Source: Sialis fuliginosa (Eukaryota; Arthropoda; Insecta; Megaloptera; Sialidae). From it: 64,000 nucleotides of DNA. A model generated the notes under the pieces. It was not told where the DNA came from. It was given only the letters and a program-made list of their open reading frames with translations, and made no database searches. The position numbers and the translations under genes were made by a program. Shown piece after piece: positions 12,605 to 23,917 of the stretch; the first letter of the stretch is position 1, and each line of letters opens with the position of its first letter. The stretch covers positions 32,893,001 through 32,957,000 of the forward strand of contig OY540813.1 of assembly GCA_961205875.1 (NCBI GenBank), given 5' to 3'.

Positions 12605-13919
12605 ATGTACTCCGGAACTGATCTCTTCGGAGTCAACAATAACAGAAAAATGGAAAATGGACGTAGAAAAAAATTGGCAGAGTTGTCTTCCAAACAGAAC
12701 GACATTTTAAAGACGATGGAGGTCATCTCAAGGTCTCATGAGATGACAGCAGGTTTATTTACAAATTTTACCAAGAATTTGCCTAAATCTAGTAATACTT
12801 ATCAGAATTTTTTAACTACTTCTGGGCAAAACCCTTTTGTTAATATCAGTTCTTGTGATGGATTGAACCCTTTTAAATTGTTGCATTTTGTTGAGCAAGT
12901 CAACATCATTTTTATTGATCGCTACATGTCAGAGCGCGATTTTTTAATTAATATACAGAGAGCCGCCATTGGTCCTTTTAAGCGATGGATTTTAAAAAAC
13001 CCTAAATACTACAAATACCTGGGAATTACTTCATAAGGAAATAATTTTAAATTTTTTATCTATGTCTGACAGGGAGATGTTAATTGTGGAGTTTGTAGAG
13101 CGGAGGCAGCGGAACGGAGAGAGTCTCTCCGAGTTCCTTGAAGACGTCCAAGGAAAAGCTGAAGCACTGCTGTACGAGCGATCGGAACCAGCCCTGGTCG
13201 CACAAATCTACAACCACCTCAATCTAAAAACCTACCAGTCGATGAAGTCTGAGTTTCCGATCATGCTCGAGGAAGCACAAATTCTAGCACGTCAGACAGC
13301 TTCATTCCAACGGATTTTCGGAGAGACTCCCGTTGAGACCTGCAAACCACCTGCAACTGGAGGTCAGGTGAGACAAAATCCAATTAACATCCCCAAAAAT
13401 TCTAAGAAGCGGAAAACTGAGCGACTGCACTTGAGTCCCGAACCTTCCAACCTGACAGTTGACCATCAGCGCACGGATCCAGAACTGTGCAGCATCTTGG
13501 AGTCCGTGGAAAACGGACAAGATGCTGGAGGCTACACCCTTCGTGAGAACCTGCTGATGAGATCTGTTGGGCGACGAAGGCAAGGTCGAGTGGTAGTGCC
13601 AGCTGCTCAGAAAATGCGACTTATCCGCAAATACCATCAACTAGAAAAAGCCAGACATAGAAGTATAACGCACACTTTCCGATCCATTGCAAAAACGTTC
13701 TGGTGGAAGGACATGTATGGGGACATCGTACGTCATGTGAGGTCCTGCAATTTATGCACTGAAAGCAAAGTGTCTCTGCAGCTCAATCCTACATCGACGC
13801 CACGAGAGTTGAACTCGATACATGCTCCGAACATGGACAACGCTTCCGAGGATGCCATGAGAGCACATGCGAGAAGTAGCTGTCACTTATACCATCGGGG
13901 AAGGAGTAAGATACTTTAA
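12605..13919 (+). pseudogene. Degraded gag fused by deletion to integrase zinc-binding region (Gypsy type)
   Basis: A first frame (12605-13036, 143 aa) and a second (13062-13919, 285 aa) together look like one protein broken by a frameshift near 13036-13062. The second begins with a gag capsid-like helical segment (VEFVERRQRNGESLSEFLED, residues 9-28). By about residue 130 it changes to an RNase H-integrase linker (RTDPELCSILESVENG). It then has an HHCC integrase zinc finger ending with RHVRSCNLC (residues 224-232). In family members roughly 2 kb encoding protease, RT and RNase H lies between these parts, so a large internal deletion is inferred. The integrase catalytic core is absent. Confidence 0.7.
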
Positions 13920-14595
13920 AATATATTACATTCAATTGTACCTTTTCTTCTCTCCTTTCCCCGATACGATCCGGAGGGATCGATGCAGGACATTTTGTCT
14001 TTGCCTGTTACTATCAATAGCATTGTTATTGTTTAGTTATATTTTTTTCTTGGAAGCATGGCCGATGTTTGCCGAGCCAGCTTTGAACCAAGCCGATAGT
14101 CCATCTATCTTTTTGAAGGATGTCTTCGGTCTAATGCAGGAATGGAAATGTTGCGTAGTGACCTGTTCCACGCCTCGTGAGCTAGGCTATTAGAGTAACC
14201 ACTCCAGAGTATGCTACAGCAGTATCCGTTAACCTGAAACATCAGCTGAAAGAACATTCAACCTTCATCGTAACCCTTTTACATATTTTGTTTACTTTTG
14301 TTTGTCTATAAGTGTTTAGACTTAAGGCTGAGGACTCTCAATGATTGTGAGAAGTTGCTCTGACCTCAAATAATTGTCATGTTTTGTTTACAACTGTTTG
14401 TGCTGTAAATAATTTAGTTTTTTTATTACATGTATTATTGAGTTACCGTTCGACCTGAGTCGAACTTTCTCCCAAGGGGTGCTGCAATATAAAAAGGATC
14501 AACGTAAATCAAAATCTTTAAATTAAATGTTGAAGGTATAAAGTGATTGTTGACGTTTTGTACTCCCTGATACCTTCGGTGGAGGCAAAATTAAA
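13920..14595 (+). other. 3' part of the Gypsy-type remnant, unassigned
   Basis: It holds a 108-codon frame (13867-14193) with a hydrophobic stretch (CLLLSIALLLFSYIFFL) that resembles a membrane segment. It lacks any recognisable env or other domain. The rest contains a 9 bp palindromic CGACCTGAGTCG-type motif near 14450 and no LTR match. Confidence 0.4.
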
Positions 14596-15013
14596 TGTGC
14601 TGTGTATGGTCAAACAAAATTCTAAGCGTGGACTGTATTTCTTTGTGTTTTTTGGTTGATAAAAAATATAAATAAAAAATGGGACTTACCAAAATCTCGC
14701 AATCTCGTGGTCTCGATGTAGGCGGAAAGTTATAGGGAGAAAAGGATAATTCAGGACGCCTATTCTTAACTCCACTAGGTCCCTTTGTAGTATTTATTCT
14801 CATCAACACAAAAAACTTTTATTGCAAAAAAAAACTAAATATAAAAATATAATAATGCGGTTTTGCTGATTAAACAAACTAAAAATGGGTTAGTCTTGGC
14901 GACTTGTTTCAAACTGTGTATTTAATTTAAAGATGCATATTTATGCCATCTATTGGTTTTATTGTAAATTTTAATCTGATTTACAAACCAAAAAGAAAAA
15001 CTTGGCGTTAACA
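14596..15013 (-). repeat. BEL/Pao 3' LTR
   Basis: TG...CA repeat of 418 bp, beginning TGTGCTGTGTATGG and ending GGCGTTAACA on the plus strand. It is matched by 20998-21415. The 72-codon frame at 14591-14809 is a translation of the LTR. Confidence 0.9.
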
Positions 15014-15071
15014 TTCCTCCCGGCCCTGAAAAATGTTTTCAGAACCTAGTATGTAATTCAACAACTAACTA

Positions 15072-15297
15072 ATTCTAATTGCGGGTGTGCTAAATTGTCT
15101 AATGCGGGTTTGCTAAACTAAATCTAATGCGGGTTTGCTAAACTAAATCTAATGCGGGTTTGCTAAACTATCTAATGCGGGTTTGCTAAACTAAATCTAA
15201 TGCGGGTTTGCTAAACTAAATCTAATGCGGGTTTGCTAAACTATCTCTAATGCGGGTTTGCTAAACTAAATCTAATGCGGGTTTGCTAAACTATCTA
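15072..15297 (+). repeat. 23-25 bp minisatellite in BEL 3' untranslated region
   Basis: Nine units built on AATGCGGGTTTGCTAAAC, alternating 23 and 25 bp spacing. The first is diverged and the other eight nearly identical. The array sits between the integrase stop and the 3' LTR. A similar string (AATGCGGTTTTGCT) occurs once inside each LTR near 14854 and 21256, so the array may have grown from LTR-edge sequence. Confidence 0.9.
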
Positions 15298-15308
15298 ACA
15301 AAAAATTA

Positions 15309-16307
15309 TTATTGGGTCGGTAACGGACACAATCGTACCACAGGTCTTTTATAACTTCCAGTTTTGGTACGCACTTTGGCCACCCTAATGACCCCATCCT
15401 TGCCAGGATATACCTCGTCAACTATACCAATCGGCCAGTGAAGGGGTGGAGTATTATCCATTCTTACCAAAACCAAAGTACCAACGGTTATAGGGCAACT
15501 AGGAGTATTCCATTTTTGTCTAATTTGTAAACTATTCAAATACTCCTTGTGCCAACGATTCCAAAATGACTGTACTATTTGATCTAATAAAGATTTTCTC
15601 TGGAGAAGATTCGTTGATAATGATTGATCAGTGTCGGCGAAGGTTTTAAGTGGCGTTAAAGTCAAAAAATGTGCCGGTGTCAAGGCAATGGGTTCTGAGG
15701 GATCAGGACTTAACCAACTTAAAGGACGCGAATTCAACAAGGCTTCGATTTGTGTTAGAATCGTACTCATTTCCTCATAGGTTAATATTTGAGTACCAAC
15801 TGCCTTTGCCAAATGAGCTTTCACCGCCTTGATATTAGCCTCCCAAATTCCCGAAAAATGGGGGCTAGCGGGTGGCTGTAAACGCCATTTAATCCTATGA
15901 GACGCTAGTTCGTTTTCCAAGATGACGTTATAGTCGTTTGAATTTACTAAATTGTAAACCGAATCTAGCGCGGCCTTGGCCCCAACAAAATTAGTACCAC
16001 GATCCGAATACATAACTGCGCAGGCTCCACGACGAGCTAAGAAGCGATTAAACGCTGCTAAAAACATATCTGTGGATAAACTGGAGACTAGCTCTAAATG
16101 TAATGCCTTTGTGGCCAAACAAATGAATAAACATATATAAGCCTTTTGGCTTTTAATGCCTCGTCTCCTAGATAATGTCACAGAATACGGCCCTGCATAA
16201 TCAACACCACAATGAATAAAAGGTTTTGCTTCTGTTACTCGATGGACTGGCAAATCAGCCATAATCGGATACATAGACTTCGGGTTGAATGAAAGCAATA
16301 GTTGCAT
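15309..16307 (-). pseudogene. BEL/Pao integrase core and DUF5641 (part of broken pol)
   Basis: 332-codon frame. Residues 31-40 (IHCGVDYAGP) and 99-107 (MYSDRGTNF) supply the two catalytic aspartates. The WEANIK segment supplies the glutamate (about residue 156), which gives the D,D,E triad of the retroviral-type integrase core. The C-terminus (GTLVLVRMDNTPPLHWPIG...) is the DUF5641 region typical of BEL/Pao. The start is not a true initiator: the first ~8 codons overlap the upstream frame and are out of the family alignment, so this is the tail of one polyprotein after a single-base frameshift near 16298. Confidence 0.9.
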
Positions 16308-18151
16308 TTTTTGATTCGATTACGCACTATTCCTCTACCGGCTAGTATCCAATATTTTTGTCTAAGAATCGATAAAACTAGATGCGGTCCCGTATGCAAA
16401 TTAGTCCAATGACAATGATCAATAAGTAACTCGACCAAATGATCCTTTTTTGGTAAAAGAATCGGATGTTGTTGATCGTAATCTAATTTCGAATTACTAA
16501 GCCTACCACCTACTCGAATTAAACCGTCCTTAAAAAATGGATGTAAGGATCGTAAGGCAGGCGAGCATAAATGGTCTTGTTCTAATAAGGAAATTTCCGC
16601 TGAAAAATGTTTTCTTTGAATTACTTTCAACAATGATATTTCAGAATTTTCTAAATCATCAACTGAAATTGTCCCAGTTGATTGTAAAATCTTCGCAAAA
16701 CGTAAAACATAAACTATAATCCGTAATAGCCTTGTCCATGACGAACAGTTTTCAATTACTGTATGTAGAGGGTTTGTTATATTGTTAGACACTACAAATG
16801 AAACTAAATTTTCTTCCAATGTTACCAAATTTTCTTTTTGTAATGACTTAATTGGCCAAATGTTTTCGTCTAATAGAAGCCATTGTGGGCCTGTAACCCA
16901 AGACTTACAGGCTAAAAACTGTGATGGCGACAACCCCCGTGATAAACAATCACTTATATTCAATTTGCCGTCTATATGGAACCAATAATCAGGTGATACA
17001 AACTCTTGTATTTTCGCGACCCGATTCGCAACAAAGGTCTTCCATTTATGCGAAGGCGCATAGATCCAACTAAGAGCTACTGTTGAATCCACACAAGCAA
17101 AAATTCTTTCAATATTCACCCGTGATTTATACGTATCAATAATGAAATTTAATAATTTTGCTAATAAATGAGCAGCACAAAGTTCTAATTTTGGAATTGA
17201 AATTATTTTACTAGGAGACACTTTGGTTTTTGCACATACCAAATGAACTTGAACCTCTCCAGTTGGTAAAACTGCTCGCAGATAAACTACACTGCCATAA
17301 GATTTTAGACAAGCGTCTGAGAAACCTATTAAATAAATTTTGGTTTTTTGAAAAACACCCAAATGTCTAGTTATCCTAAAATTTCTTAGCATTGGAAGTT
17401 CCTGCTGAAATGTATCCCACTGATTTATAATACTGCTAGGGGGTAACTCGTCCCAACCTATGTTCAGAAGCCATAATTGTTTTATTATCAGTTTTAAAAC
17501 CAGAGTTACCGGAGCAATTAAACCCAATGGGTCAAATAAACGTGCTAATGTGGAGAGCGTATGTCTTTTAGTACAAGCCTTACTTTCTAAATTGATTTGG
17601 AACGAAAAAATATCCTGACTTGGGTGCCATTGTAGGCCTAAAATCTTTAAATAATCCGAGTCAAAATTTACCACATTGGGGGATAAATTTTCCGGTGGAA
17701 TTTCTCGAAGCAAATCTTTCGAATTTACCGACCATTTTACTAAATCGAAATGACCAGATTTTAACAAACTAACTAATTGCTTGTACAAAAGCGAGGCTTC
17801 TTTTAAACTAGGAACACTACATACTAGATCATCCATGTAAAAATCTCTCTTAATAACTTCAGCTGCTAATGGGTAGGTATCTGCTTCATCTATAGCTAAT
17901 TGATGTAACGTTCTTAATGCTAAATAAGGTGAAGATTTAACACCAAAACAAACTGTATTTAATTGATAAATCTCAACAGGATCATTATCTGAAAATCTCC
18001 ACAATATGCGCTGAAAACATTTATGCTCATCACACAACTGAATTTGTAAATACATTTTTCTAATGTCGGCTGTGAACGCTATCTCGTATAATCTAAAATT
18101 AAGCAAAACGCTAACAATATCCAATTGTAATTTTCGCCCGGTGTACAGCAA
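16235..18151 (-). pseudogene. BEL/Pao reverse transcriptase, RNase H and integrase zinc finger (broken pol)
   Basis: 638-codon frame. RT motif A is FTADIRKMYLQI (aspartate at residue 29) and the catalytic YMDD box is residues 105-108. RNase H-type motifs follow: GFSDACLKSYGSVVYL, ACVDSTVALSWI and NISDCLSRG. The integrase HHCC zinc finger is near the C-terminus (HCHWTNLHTGPH...KKCNYC). The frame's first methionine is internal: the family match begins further upstream, up to the frameshift near 18190. The last ~20 residues after KKCNYC are out of frame. Confidence 0.9.
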
Positions 18152-18191
18152 GTCATTTAATGAAAAGGAAGTACTTGTTTTAGTACTTGCA

Positions 18192-20459
18192 TCAAAAAAC
18201 GCACCTTAATGGTGTACTAATACTATTTGCCTTAAAAATTCCATGATGGGGGATATAATAGCCTATCGATTGAGAAGGATCGACCGAAATTTTTGATATA
18301 TATCCCGCAGCTAAATAATCTTTCATGACTGATGCATATTGATTTCCAAATGCAGGACATGCTTTAAATTTCTTCTCTAATGATAAATATCTCCTAAGAG
18401 CTGTTGAATATGAATCACCTAATAAACTTGGACTATGTTTAAAAGGCAATGATACTATATAACGCCCGGAGACATCTCGTTTGTAGCTCGATTTATAAAT
18501 ATTTTCGCATTCCAAATCATCTGGGCAACCAGTAGTTTGTGATGGAATATCTTCTAGTTCCCAAAATTTAGAGACTAATTCCTCTAATGGTTCCAATATC
18601 GTACAAAAACTTTGCACCGTATCTAACTCCGAACTAACAGGAACCGATCCCATAACAACGAAACCTAAACTTGTCTCTATGGCAATCGGTGACTGCGATG
18701 GACCCAAAATTTTTGTTTTGCCTAATATTATTGGAAACAAATCTGCACCAATTATTCCATCTACTTTCCCAGGTTGATTAAAGGAACTATCAGCTAATGG
18801 TAACTCAAACAAGTGTGCTAGTTTGTCGCTGTAAAGTGTACAGCTCGGCAGCTTGTCTGTTATTTTATCAACAACTAGAGCGTCCAAAGAATATGAAATT
18901 AGAGGATTGAAACGAGAAGAAATAACTACATGTGTCTTACCTCGAACTGGAGTGGAGGCTATACCAATACCTTTGACGGCAGAATCTAATTTTTGAACAT
19001 CTAATTTTAAACGTTTGGCACAATCATTTGTTAAGAAATGTGCTTGGCTACAGGAATCTAACAACAATCGAATTTTCTGGGTTTCGCGCCTTCCATCCAA
19101 AACGTTTACAACCACTGTAGATAGTAAAACAGAACTACTAAAATTGATAAGGTTATTTGTGATGGAACAAAATGAAGACGTACTACCCTTGGCATTATTT
19201 TCAACAATTGGTGTTTGAGGTGAAACTTTATTATCATCAACCTTTGAGGACTGATTTGACGACGACATATTTGCAGGAACACTTTTCTGAAAATGTAGGA
19301 GTGTATTATGTCTATATTTACAAATCCTACAGCTGCCTTTACTTTTACAAAAAATAACTTTATGTGCACCTAAGCAATTTAAACATAAGTTATTCTGTTT
19401 TATAATCGTATAACGATCTGGTGGTGATTTATCTAAAAATTTAGAACACTGAAATATTTGATGTGAACTATTGTTACAAAGCAAACAATTTTCAATACCT
19501 TGATTTTGCACTACAAAAGAATGAGTAGATTTTGATTTATAATTGACATTTGTACTACTATGTTTATTTGAGATATGAATGCGATTGTTAATCTTTTCTT
19601 GTTCTTTAACAAAATCAATTACTTCTTTATATGTAGGAATAGACGATTGCCGACGTGTGTTCTCGAATAATGTTTTAGTTTCAATATCTAATTTGCTTAG
19701 AGCTAAATATGACAAAATAAAATCAGATAAATTAACTAACTCTAGTTTCTGTAAAGCATTCGAAGCTGTATCAAATTTTTCCAAAAAAGTACTTAAATTA
19801 TTTGCCGATGAACTAGGTTTAAAATTCAAAATTTGCTCAATATAGTTATTTGCTAGTGTCCTAGGATCTTGAAATTTAGATACTAATGACGTCCAAATTA
19901 TTTCATAATTGTCACCTATAGGAGGAACACCCGCACAAATGGTTAAAGCTTTTCCTGTCAATTTACCTATCAAATAATTTATTTTATCGATATTATTTAA
20001 GCTAGCATTATCATGAATTAAATTCTTGAAGCATTCATAAAACACCGGCCATTCTTTAATATCTCCAGAAAAACTAGGCAACTCTATTTTTGGTAAACGC
20101 GGAAAACTTTTTTGTGTAACTACTTCCCCTGTGGATTTGTTCAAATCATTATTATCTGGTACTTTATGTAGCATTTCATCAGCCATTACTAATATATGAC
20201 AGTACATTTCGTCGAATGCTTCTAATGTTTCAAATTCAGGAATAAACTTCTCATCTAACTCTAAGCTAAGTGTGTTAATTTCGTCTACAATATTATGATA
20301 TAAGATTTTTGTTTCCTCTAACAATTTAAATCTAGCTCTAAAATTATTTAATTCCGATTCATTAATTTTTGCGCCTTTACCCGCATCATACACCTTTTGT
20401 ATTCTTTCGAAATATTTCTGTTGTTTCGCAACTAAAATTTTTAATTTCTTCGCCGACAT
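18192..20459 (-). pseudogene. BEL/Pao gag-protease and start of RT
   Basis: 755-codon frame starting at a good ATG at the 5' end of the coding region. Residues ~120-290 are a DUF1759-type gag domain (ELPSFSGDIKEWPVFYECFK). Three zinc knuckles follow at residues 325-338 (CCHC), 359-371 (CCHC) and 377-389 (CCHH). The pepsin-like protease has LLDSCSQAHFL at 466-476 and IIGADLF at 569-575. The catalytic loop reads D-S-C where D-S/T-G is usual, so protease activity is doubtful. From about residue 640 the start of the Pao RT domain appears. The frame then stops at residue 755 in an A/T homopolymer frameshift. Confidence 0.9.
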
Positions 20460-20997
20460 TTTGAATCAATATTCTGATTAATTAATTAATTTAAAAATAT
20501 TTATAATTAACAATTTCAATTAATCAAGAAAATATATTACGATTGTTACTATCCTCAATACAATTGTAATTCCCCCAAAATACACCTATGACTATAAACA
20601 AAAATTCCAACAATTATTTTCAATAGATGTGCAATAAATATACAAAATAATTCATAATATTGTACGTATATAAAATATGCATAAATAATACGTATATATT
20701 GTAACAAGTAAATTCGATATCTATTTTAAACCAATTAAATTTAATTATGGTAATTATGATAACGTTTCCAATTCTAACAAATTCTTTCCGACAAGTTTGT
20801 GCAACAAATATGTACTTTAATAAACTTTTATATACAAATTTATTATACATATAAAAAATAAAAATGTATATAGAATTGTCAAACAAAATAATTCAATGAA
20901 TATGTATATAACTAATGATAATTTTGTATGCGAAATTATGTAAACTAAATGCATCTAAAAATCTATCAAATTATCCGGTTCGAAACTGACCAATAAA
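20460..20997 (-). other. BEL/Pao 5' leader
   Basis: AT-rich untranslated leader between the 5' LTR and the gag ATG. Just inside the LTR (minus strand, 20973-20993) lies TTGGTCAGTTTCGAACCGG, in the position of a primer-binding site. I could not match it confidently to a particular tRNA. The 88-codon frame here is low complexity. Confidence 0.5.
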
Positions 20998-21415
20998 TGT
21001 GCTGTGTATGGTCAAACAAAATTCTAAGCGTGGACTGTATTTCTTTGTGTTTTTTGGTTGATAAAAAATATAAATAAAAAATGGGACTTACCAAAATCTC
21101 GCAATCTCGTGGTCTCGATGTAGGCGGAAAGTTATAGGGAGAAAAGGATAATTCAGGACGCCTATTCTTAACTCCACTAGGTCCCTTTGTAGTATTTATT
21201 CTCATCAACACAAAAAACTTTTATTGCAAAAAAAAACTAAATATAAAAATATAATAATGCGGTTTTGCTGATTAAACAAACTAAAAATGGGTTAGTCTTG
21301 GCGACTTGTTTCAAACTGTGTATTTAATTTAAAGATGCATATTTATGCCATCTATTGGTTTTATTGTAAATTTTAATCTGATTTACAAACCAAAAAGAAA
21401 AACTTGGCGTTAACA
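20998..21415 (-). repeat. BEL/Pao 5' LTR
   Basis: Second 418 bp copy of the LTR at 14596-15013, in the same orientation, with the same TG...CA ends. It would contain the promoter for the minus-strand transcript. No separate TATA signal was assigned. Confidence 0.9.
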
Positions 21416-21832
21416 AACTTTATATCACTTAATAGAATTGTAGATAAATCCGGTATATCCGGCATGCGGAATGTTTTGTGCATTTTGAAATATTTTCTTA
21501 GAAAACTGACACTCACTTCTTGTTCTTTGATACTCAATGTCTTTGCGATGTAATAAATTTTCCGATTTTTGGCATTAAATTCAACCAACACAAATTGACC
21601 TTCCTCAGGGATATTGTTCAATGCTGCCAGAGATTTTGGAGTAATGATATTTTCATCAGTCACATCATCAACGGATAAATCATCATCTGAATAAACACTA
21701 AAGCTATCATCGTTTTCTTCTTCAGATTCTAGTACAATTTTCTTTATTTTCTTAGACTCGACCTTTTTTCTTGCCTTTTCATAACTTCGTTTTTCTATTT
21801 CTAATTCTGTTCCGCGGCATCTTTACCCTAAA
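21416..21832 (-). pseudogene. C-terminal exon of a Tigger/jerky-like transposase, cut by the BEL insertion
   Basis: An open minus-strand frame begins right after an acceptor-like TTACTTTTTAG (about 21833-21843). It runs through an acidic linker (DDSFSVYSDDDLSVDD) into GQFVLVEFNAKNRKIYYIAK and EVSVSFLRKYFK. It ends with a FRMPDIPDLSTI-type tail at the BEL LTR. This linker-plus-tail pattern is common at the C-terminus of insect Tigger/pogo (DDE_1) transposases. The DDE catalytic domain and upstream exons are missing between here and the TIR at 22301. The apparent start codon of the annotated 96-codon frame is a GTG and is not the real start. Confidence 0.55.
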
Positions 21833-22603
21833 AAGTAAGAAATATATATATTCATTTTAATACTAAACTGACATAAATATGTGGGGCACATTGGATCGTG
21901 ATTCACTGAGCCCCATCGTCCGTTGATCAATTGTGCCCCATTAGTACATACGTAACATAAAAATTAAAATACAAAAAATATATTAAATATCTAATGAATT
22001 CACCCATACATACTCGTAAATAAATCAATAAAGACACAAATAATGCTAAATTACATTAGAATTTACGTGAAAATATTGAAAAGATACAGAATAAACACAT
22101 TATTGAAAAAAAAGTTCAGTACTTACTTTACAACAATGTCTCTGCTACACATCCACTCTAACTGCCAGCGTGCCGGTTACTGGTTTTACAGATAGGGATA
22201 CCAACAATAAGTATATATTTTAAAAATGTTGTAGGTAGAACTAATACTAGTGTAGTAATAACCAACGATCCACTGTACCCCTTGACCCACCTCCCCTATA
22301 GATAAATGTAATTCTGCTAACAAACGGATACGTAGCAAACATTTTAAACCAGATAATTATAAAGACTGAAGACTAGATTATTATTATTAACTTACTGCCA
22401 AAAAAAGTTAAAATGGACGGTAAGAAGATATACAGTAAACAATTTGAAAAATGTTTTTAGTAAGTAATTAAAGAATTAATTCAAGATTTATTTTTATTTC
22501 TTACAGCCTTTCTGTCACTATTTTTATGCATAGTAGTAGTAGAATATGAAATGTTTAAAAATGAAAATGTCGAAAATCTTATAAGCAACAAATAAAAAAT
22601 GGT

Positions 22604-23060
22604 CAGGATTATCTACGGAATCACAGCCTGGGGTGGTACTGATGGGTCTATTTTGGATCCACTCTGTCATGTACAAAAACTACTTATCCCTATAATTTAA
22701 AAAAAAAAACTAGATACTTCCCATCCGCAGAACTGTTTCCTGAATTCAAAGTATTGGACGCAAGACAAATATACATGAAAACAATTGTGAATATAATCCA
22801 CTAATGTCCCGAACATCAAACTCCTGCCCAATATTCCTACGACACCAGATTGTCAACGTTAAACCCTATCCGAATCCCAAAAATGTCAAAGGCTTTTAAA
22901 CAGAGACACATGGTCTTCTTCGCTCCTGAACTCTAACTATCTACTCATCGAAATAAGAAACATACAAAGCAACGAGTATATGAGCACCGCCTGGCTGTAC
23001 TCAAAAGCAATATCTACTACCCGATGTCAGCGACTGATACAACACTTCGGATATTACGTC
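22604..23060 (+). pseudogene. Non-LTR retrotransposon (Jockey/CR1-like) RT C-terminal fragment
   Basis: Translation from 22604 gives VRIIYGITAWGGTDGSILD and HVQKLLIPII, then RYFPSAELFPEFKVLDARQ and IYMKTIVNII before in-frame stops. This is the post-RT 'thumb' pattern of insect LINE ORF2 proteins (Y-G-I-x-x-W-G, Q-K, P-x-x-E-L-F, R-Q). The rest is decayed, and several stops lie after 22800. Too short for the gene finder but clear by eye. Confidence 0.65.
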
Positions 23061-23842
23061 TCAACAATACAAACATTATTAATTGTTAATTATTATATTT
23101 TTGTACTAAGAATTTGTAGTGTCCAGCATTGTGTAGTACCAACATAAAAACATTGTATGTATGATGGTGGCACTAACGTGAAGTTAGGTTAGTTAGATAG
23201 CGAACACGGATGCATGTAAACGCTCTCTCTGTATAACCTATAAATATTGTGTTAATAAATTAGTTTTGGCTAAAGTTGTGGCTTATTTAAAAGAACAGTA
23301 CAGTATTGTTGTATTATTATAAAGTTATAAATAAAAATAAATTGTATTGTTTACTACCAACTTATAGATGATATTTTATGAAATAATTTTAACATATGTA
23401 TACGTGAACATATAAACATATATTAGTTGATTAATATATGATATAAACAACATAATTTTACTGTAGCACTGGTTTTGCCAAGTTGGGTGAGAAAAATTCC
23501 GTAAGTAGTATATTATGTAAATAATATTTAATTTATTGTACTAAATTTAAGAATTTGTATACATAAATAATATTATGTAAATGATTGATACTTATTTAGT
23601 ACAAAAATGCCAAAATAAACTTATTGTTAATAAGTAGTAACAAATCATGGTTTTACATTTTTATAAAAATGCTATAATATATAGCTTTCCAACAATTTAT
23701 TTACTTTTTTTAAATATTTTTTGGAATAATTTGTGTTTCTGTGATTATATATATTGTAAAAATGGTTTAAAATATCTAAAAATTCGAAATAACACGAAAA
23801 CAACATTAATTTTTTTGTATTTACATGCTAATAATTTGAAAT
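23061..23842. other. Right interior of the 13 kb composite insertion, nothing recognised
   Basis: AT-rich. The 65-codon frame at 23647-23844 has a hydrophobic, low-complexity translation and no motif. Confidence 0.5.
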
Positions 23843-23917
23843 GATCGTCGTGGTGACGTCATTCTCACACAGCGCTGATTGGTCAAATCAAGTAGGGTAA
23901 CCTATACATATACTAAC

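Larger units (their letters stand above)
11422..14595 (+). mobile_element. Gutted Gypsy-type LTR retrotransposon
   Basis: The order is 5' LTR (11422-12308), primer-binding site (12309-12320), gag-like frames (12605 to about 13440), a jump straight to the integrase zinc-binding region (about 13450-13790), then unassigned sequence to the BEL insertion at 14596. Protease, reverse transcriptase, RNase H, the integrase core and a 3' LTR are not visible. It is therefore internally deleted and cannot move by itself. The right boundary is uncertain. Confidence 0.65.
14596..21415 (-). mobile_element. BEL/Pao LTR retrotransposon, near complete but frame-broken
   Basis: Two 418 bp LTRs (14596-15013 and 20998-21415) flank about 6 kb of minus-strand coding sequence. 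It reads gag with DUF1759 and zinc knuckles, aspartic protease, Pao-type RT with YMDD, RNase H, integrase and DUF5641. I saw no differences between the LTRs on reading through them, so the insertion is recent. The coding region is split by two single-base frameshifts (near 18190 and 16298). I could not identify a convincing TSD (left flank TTAAA, right flank AACTT). Confidence 0.9.
10979..22301. mobile_element. pogo/Tigger-like DNA transposon remnant, interrupted by two LTR elements
   Basis: The left end is CAGTAGGGGAG followed by GGGGTACAGTGGGTCA. The right end, reverse-complemented, is CTATAGGGGAG followed by GGGGTACAGTGGATCG. Subterminal blocks rich in GGGTCACA/GGGGTACA (11162-11250) and GGGGCACATTGG/GTGCCCCA (21878-21945) lie inside each end. 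Between them is a minus-strand exon resembling the C-terminus of insect Tigger/jerky-type transposases (21416-21832). The catalytic DDE region is missing. TIR style and exon together support a pogo-type element; this is inference. Confidence 0.5.
10675..23917. mobile_element. ~13.2 kb TIR-bounded composite insertion inside the fold-back element
   Basis: Terminal inverted repeats of about 75 bp lie at 10675-10753 and 23843-23917. They share TATAGGTTACCCTACTTG next to the ends and GATCGTCGT at the inner edge, with diverged sequence between. The outer flanks rejoin as fold-back R1 sequence, so the block arrived as one insertion. Its present length is due to later insertions (pogo-like remnant 10979-22301, Gypsy-like 11422 onward, BEL 14596-21415). 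Its own sequence is only about 10675-10978 and 22302-23917. No TSD and no transposase of its own seen. Confidence 0.6.

Noticed and set aside
12330..12710. 126-codon frame after the Gypsy-type primer site
   Set aside because: It overlaps the gag-like frame at 12605, lacks gag features and has no domain. Probably leader sequence.
15072..15297. CRISPR-like array
   Set aside because: Units are contiguous with no unique spacers. It is a minisatellite in a retrotransposon of an animal genome.
14591..21211. Repeated 72/81-codon frame (MLMRINTTKGPSGVKN...)
   Set aside because: It lies entirely within the two BEL LTRs (with a short run-out) and is a translation of LTR sequence.
10675..23917. Polinton/Maverick element, suggested by ~13 kb size and TIRs
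   Set aside because: No DNA polymerase B, integrase, packaging ATPase or capsid frame. The length comes from nested retrotransposons.
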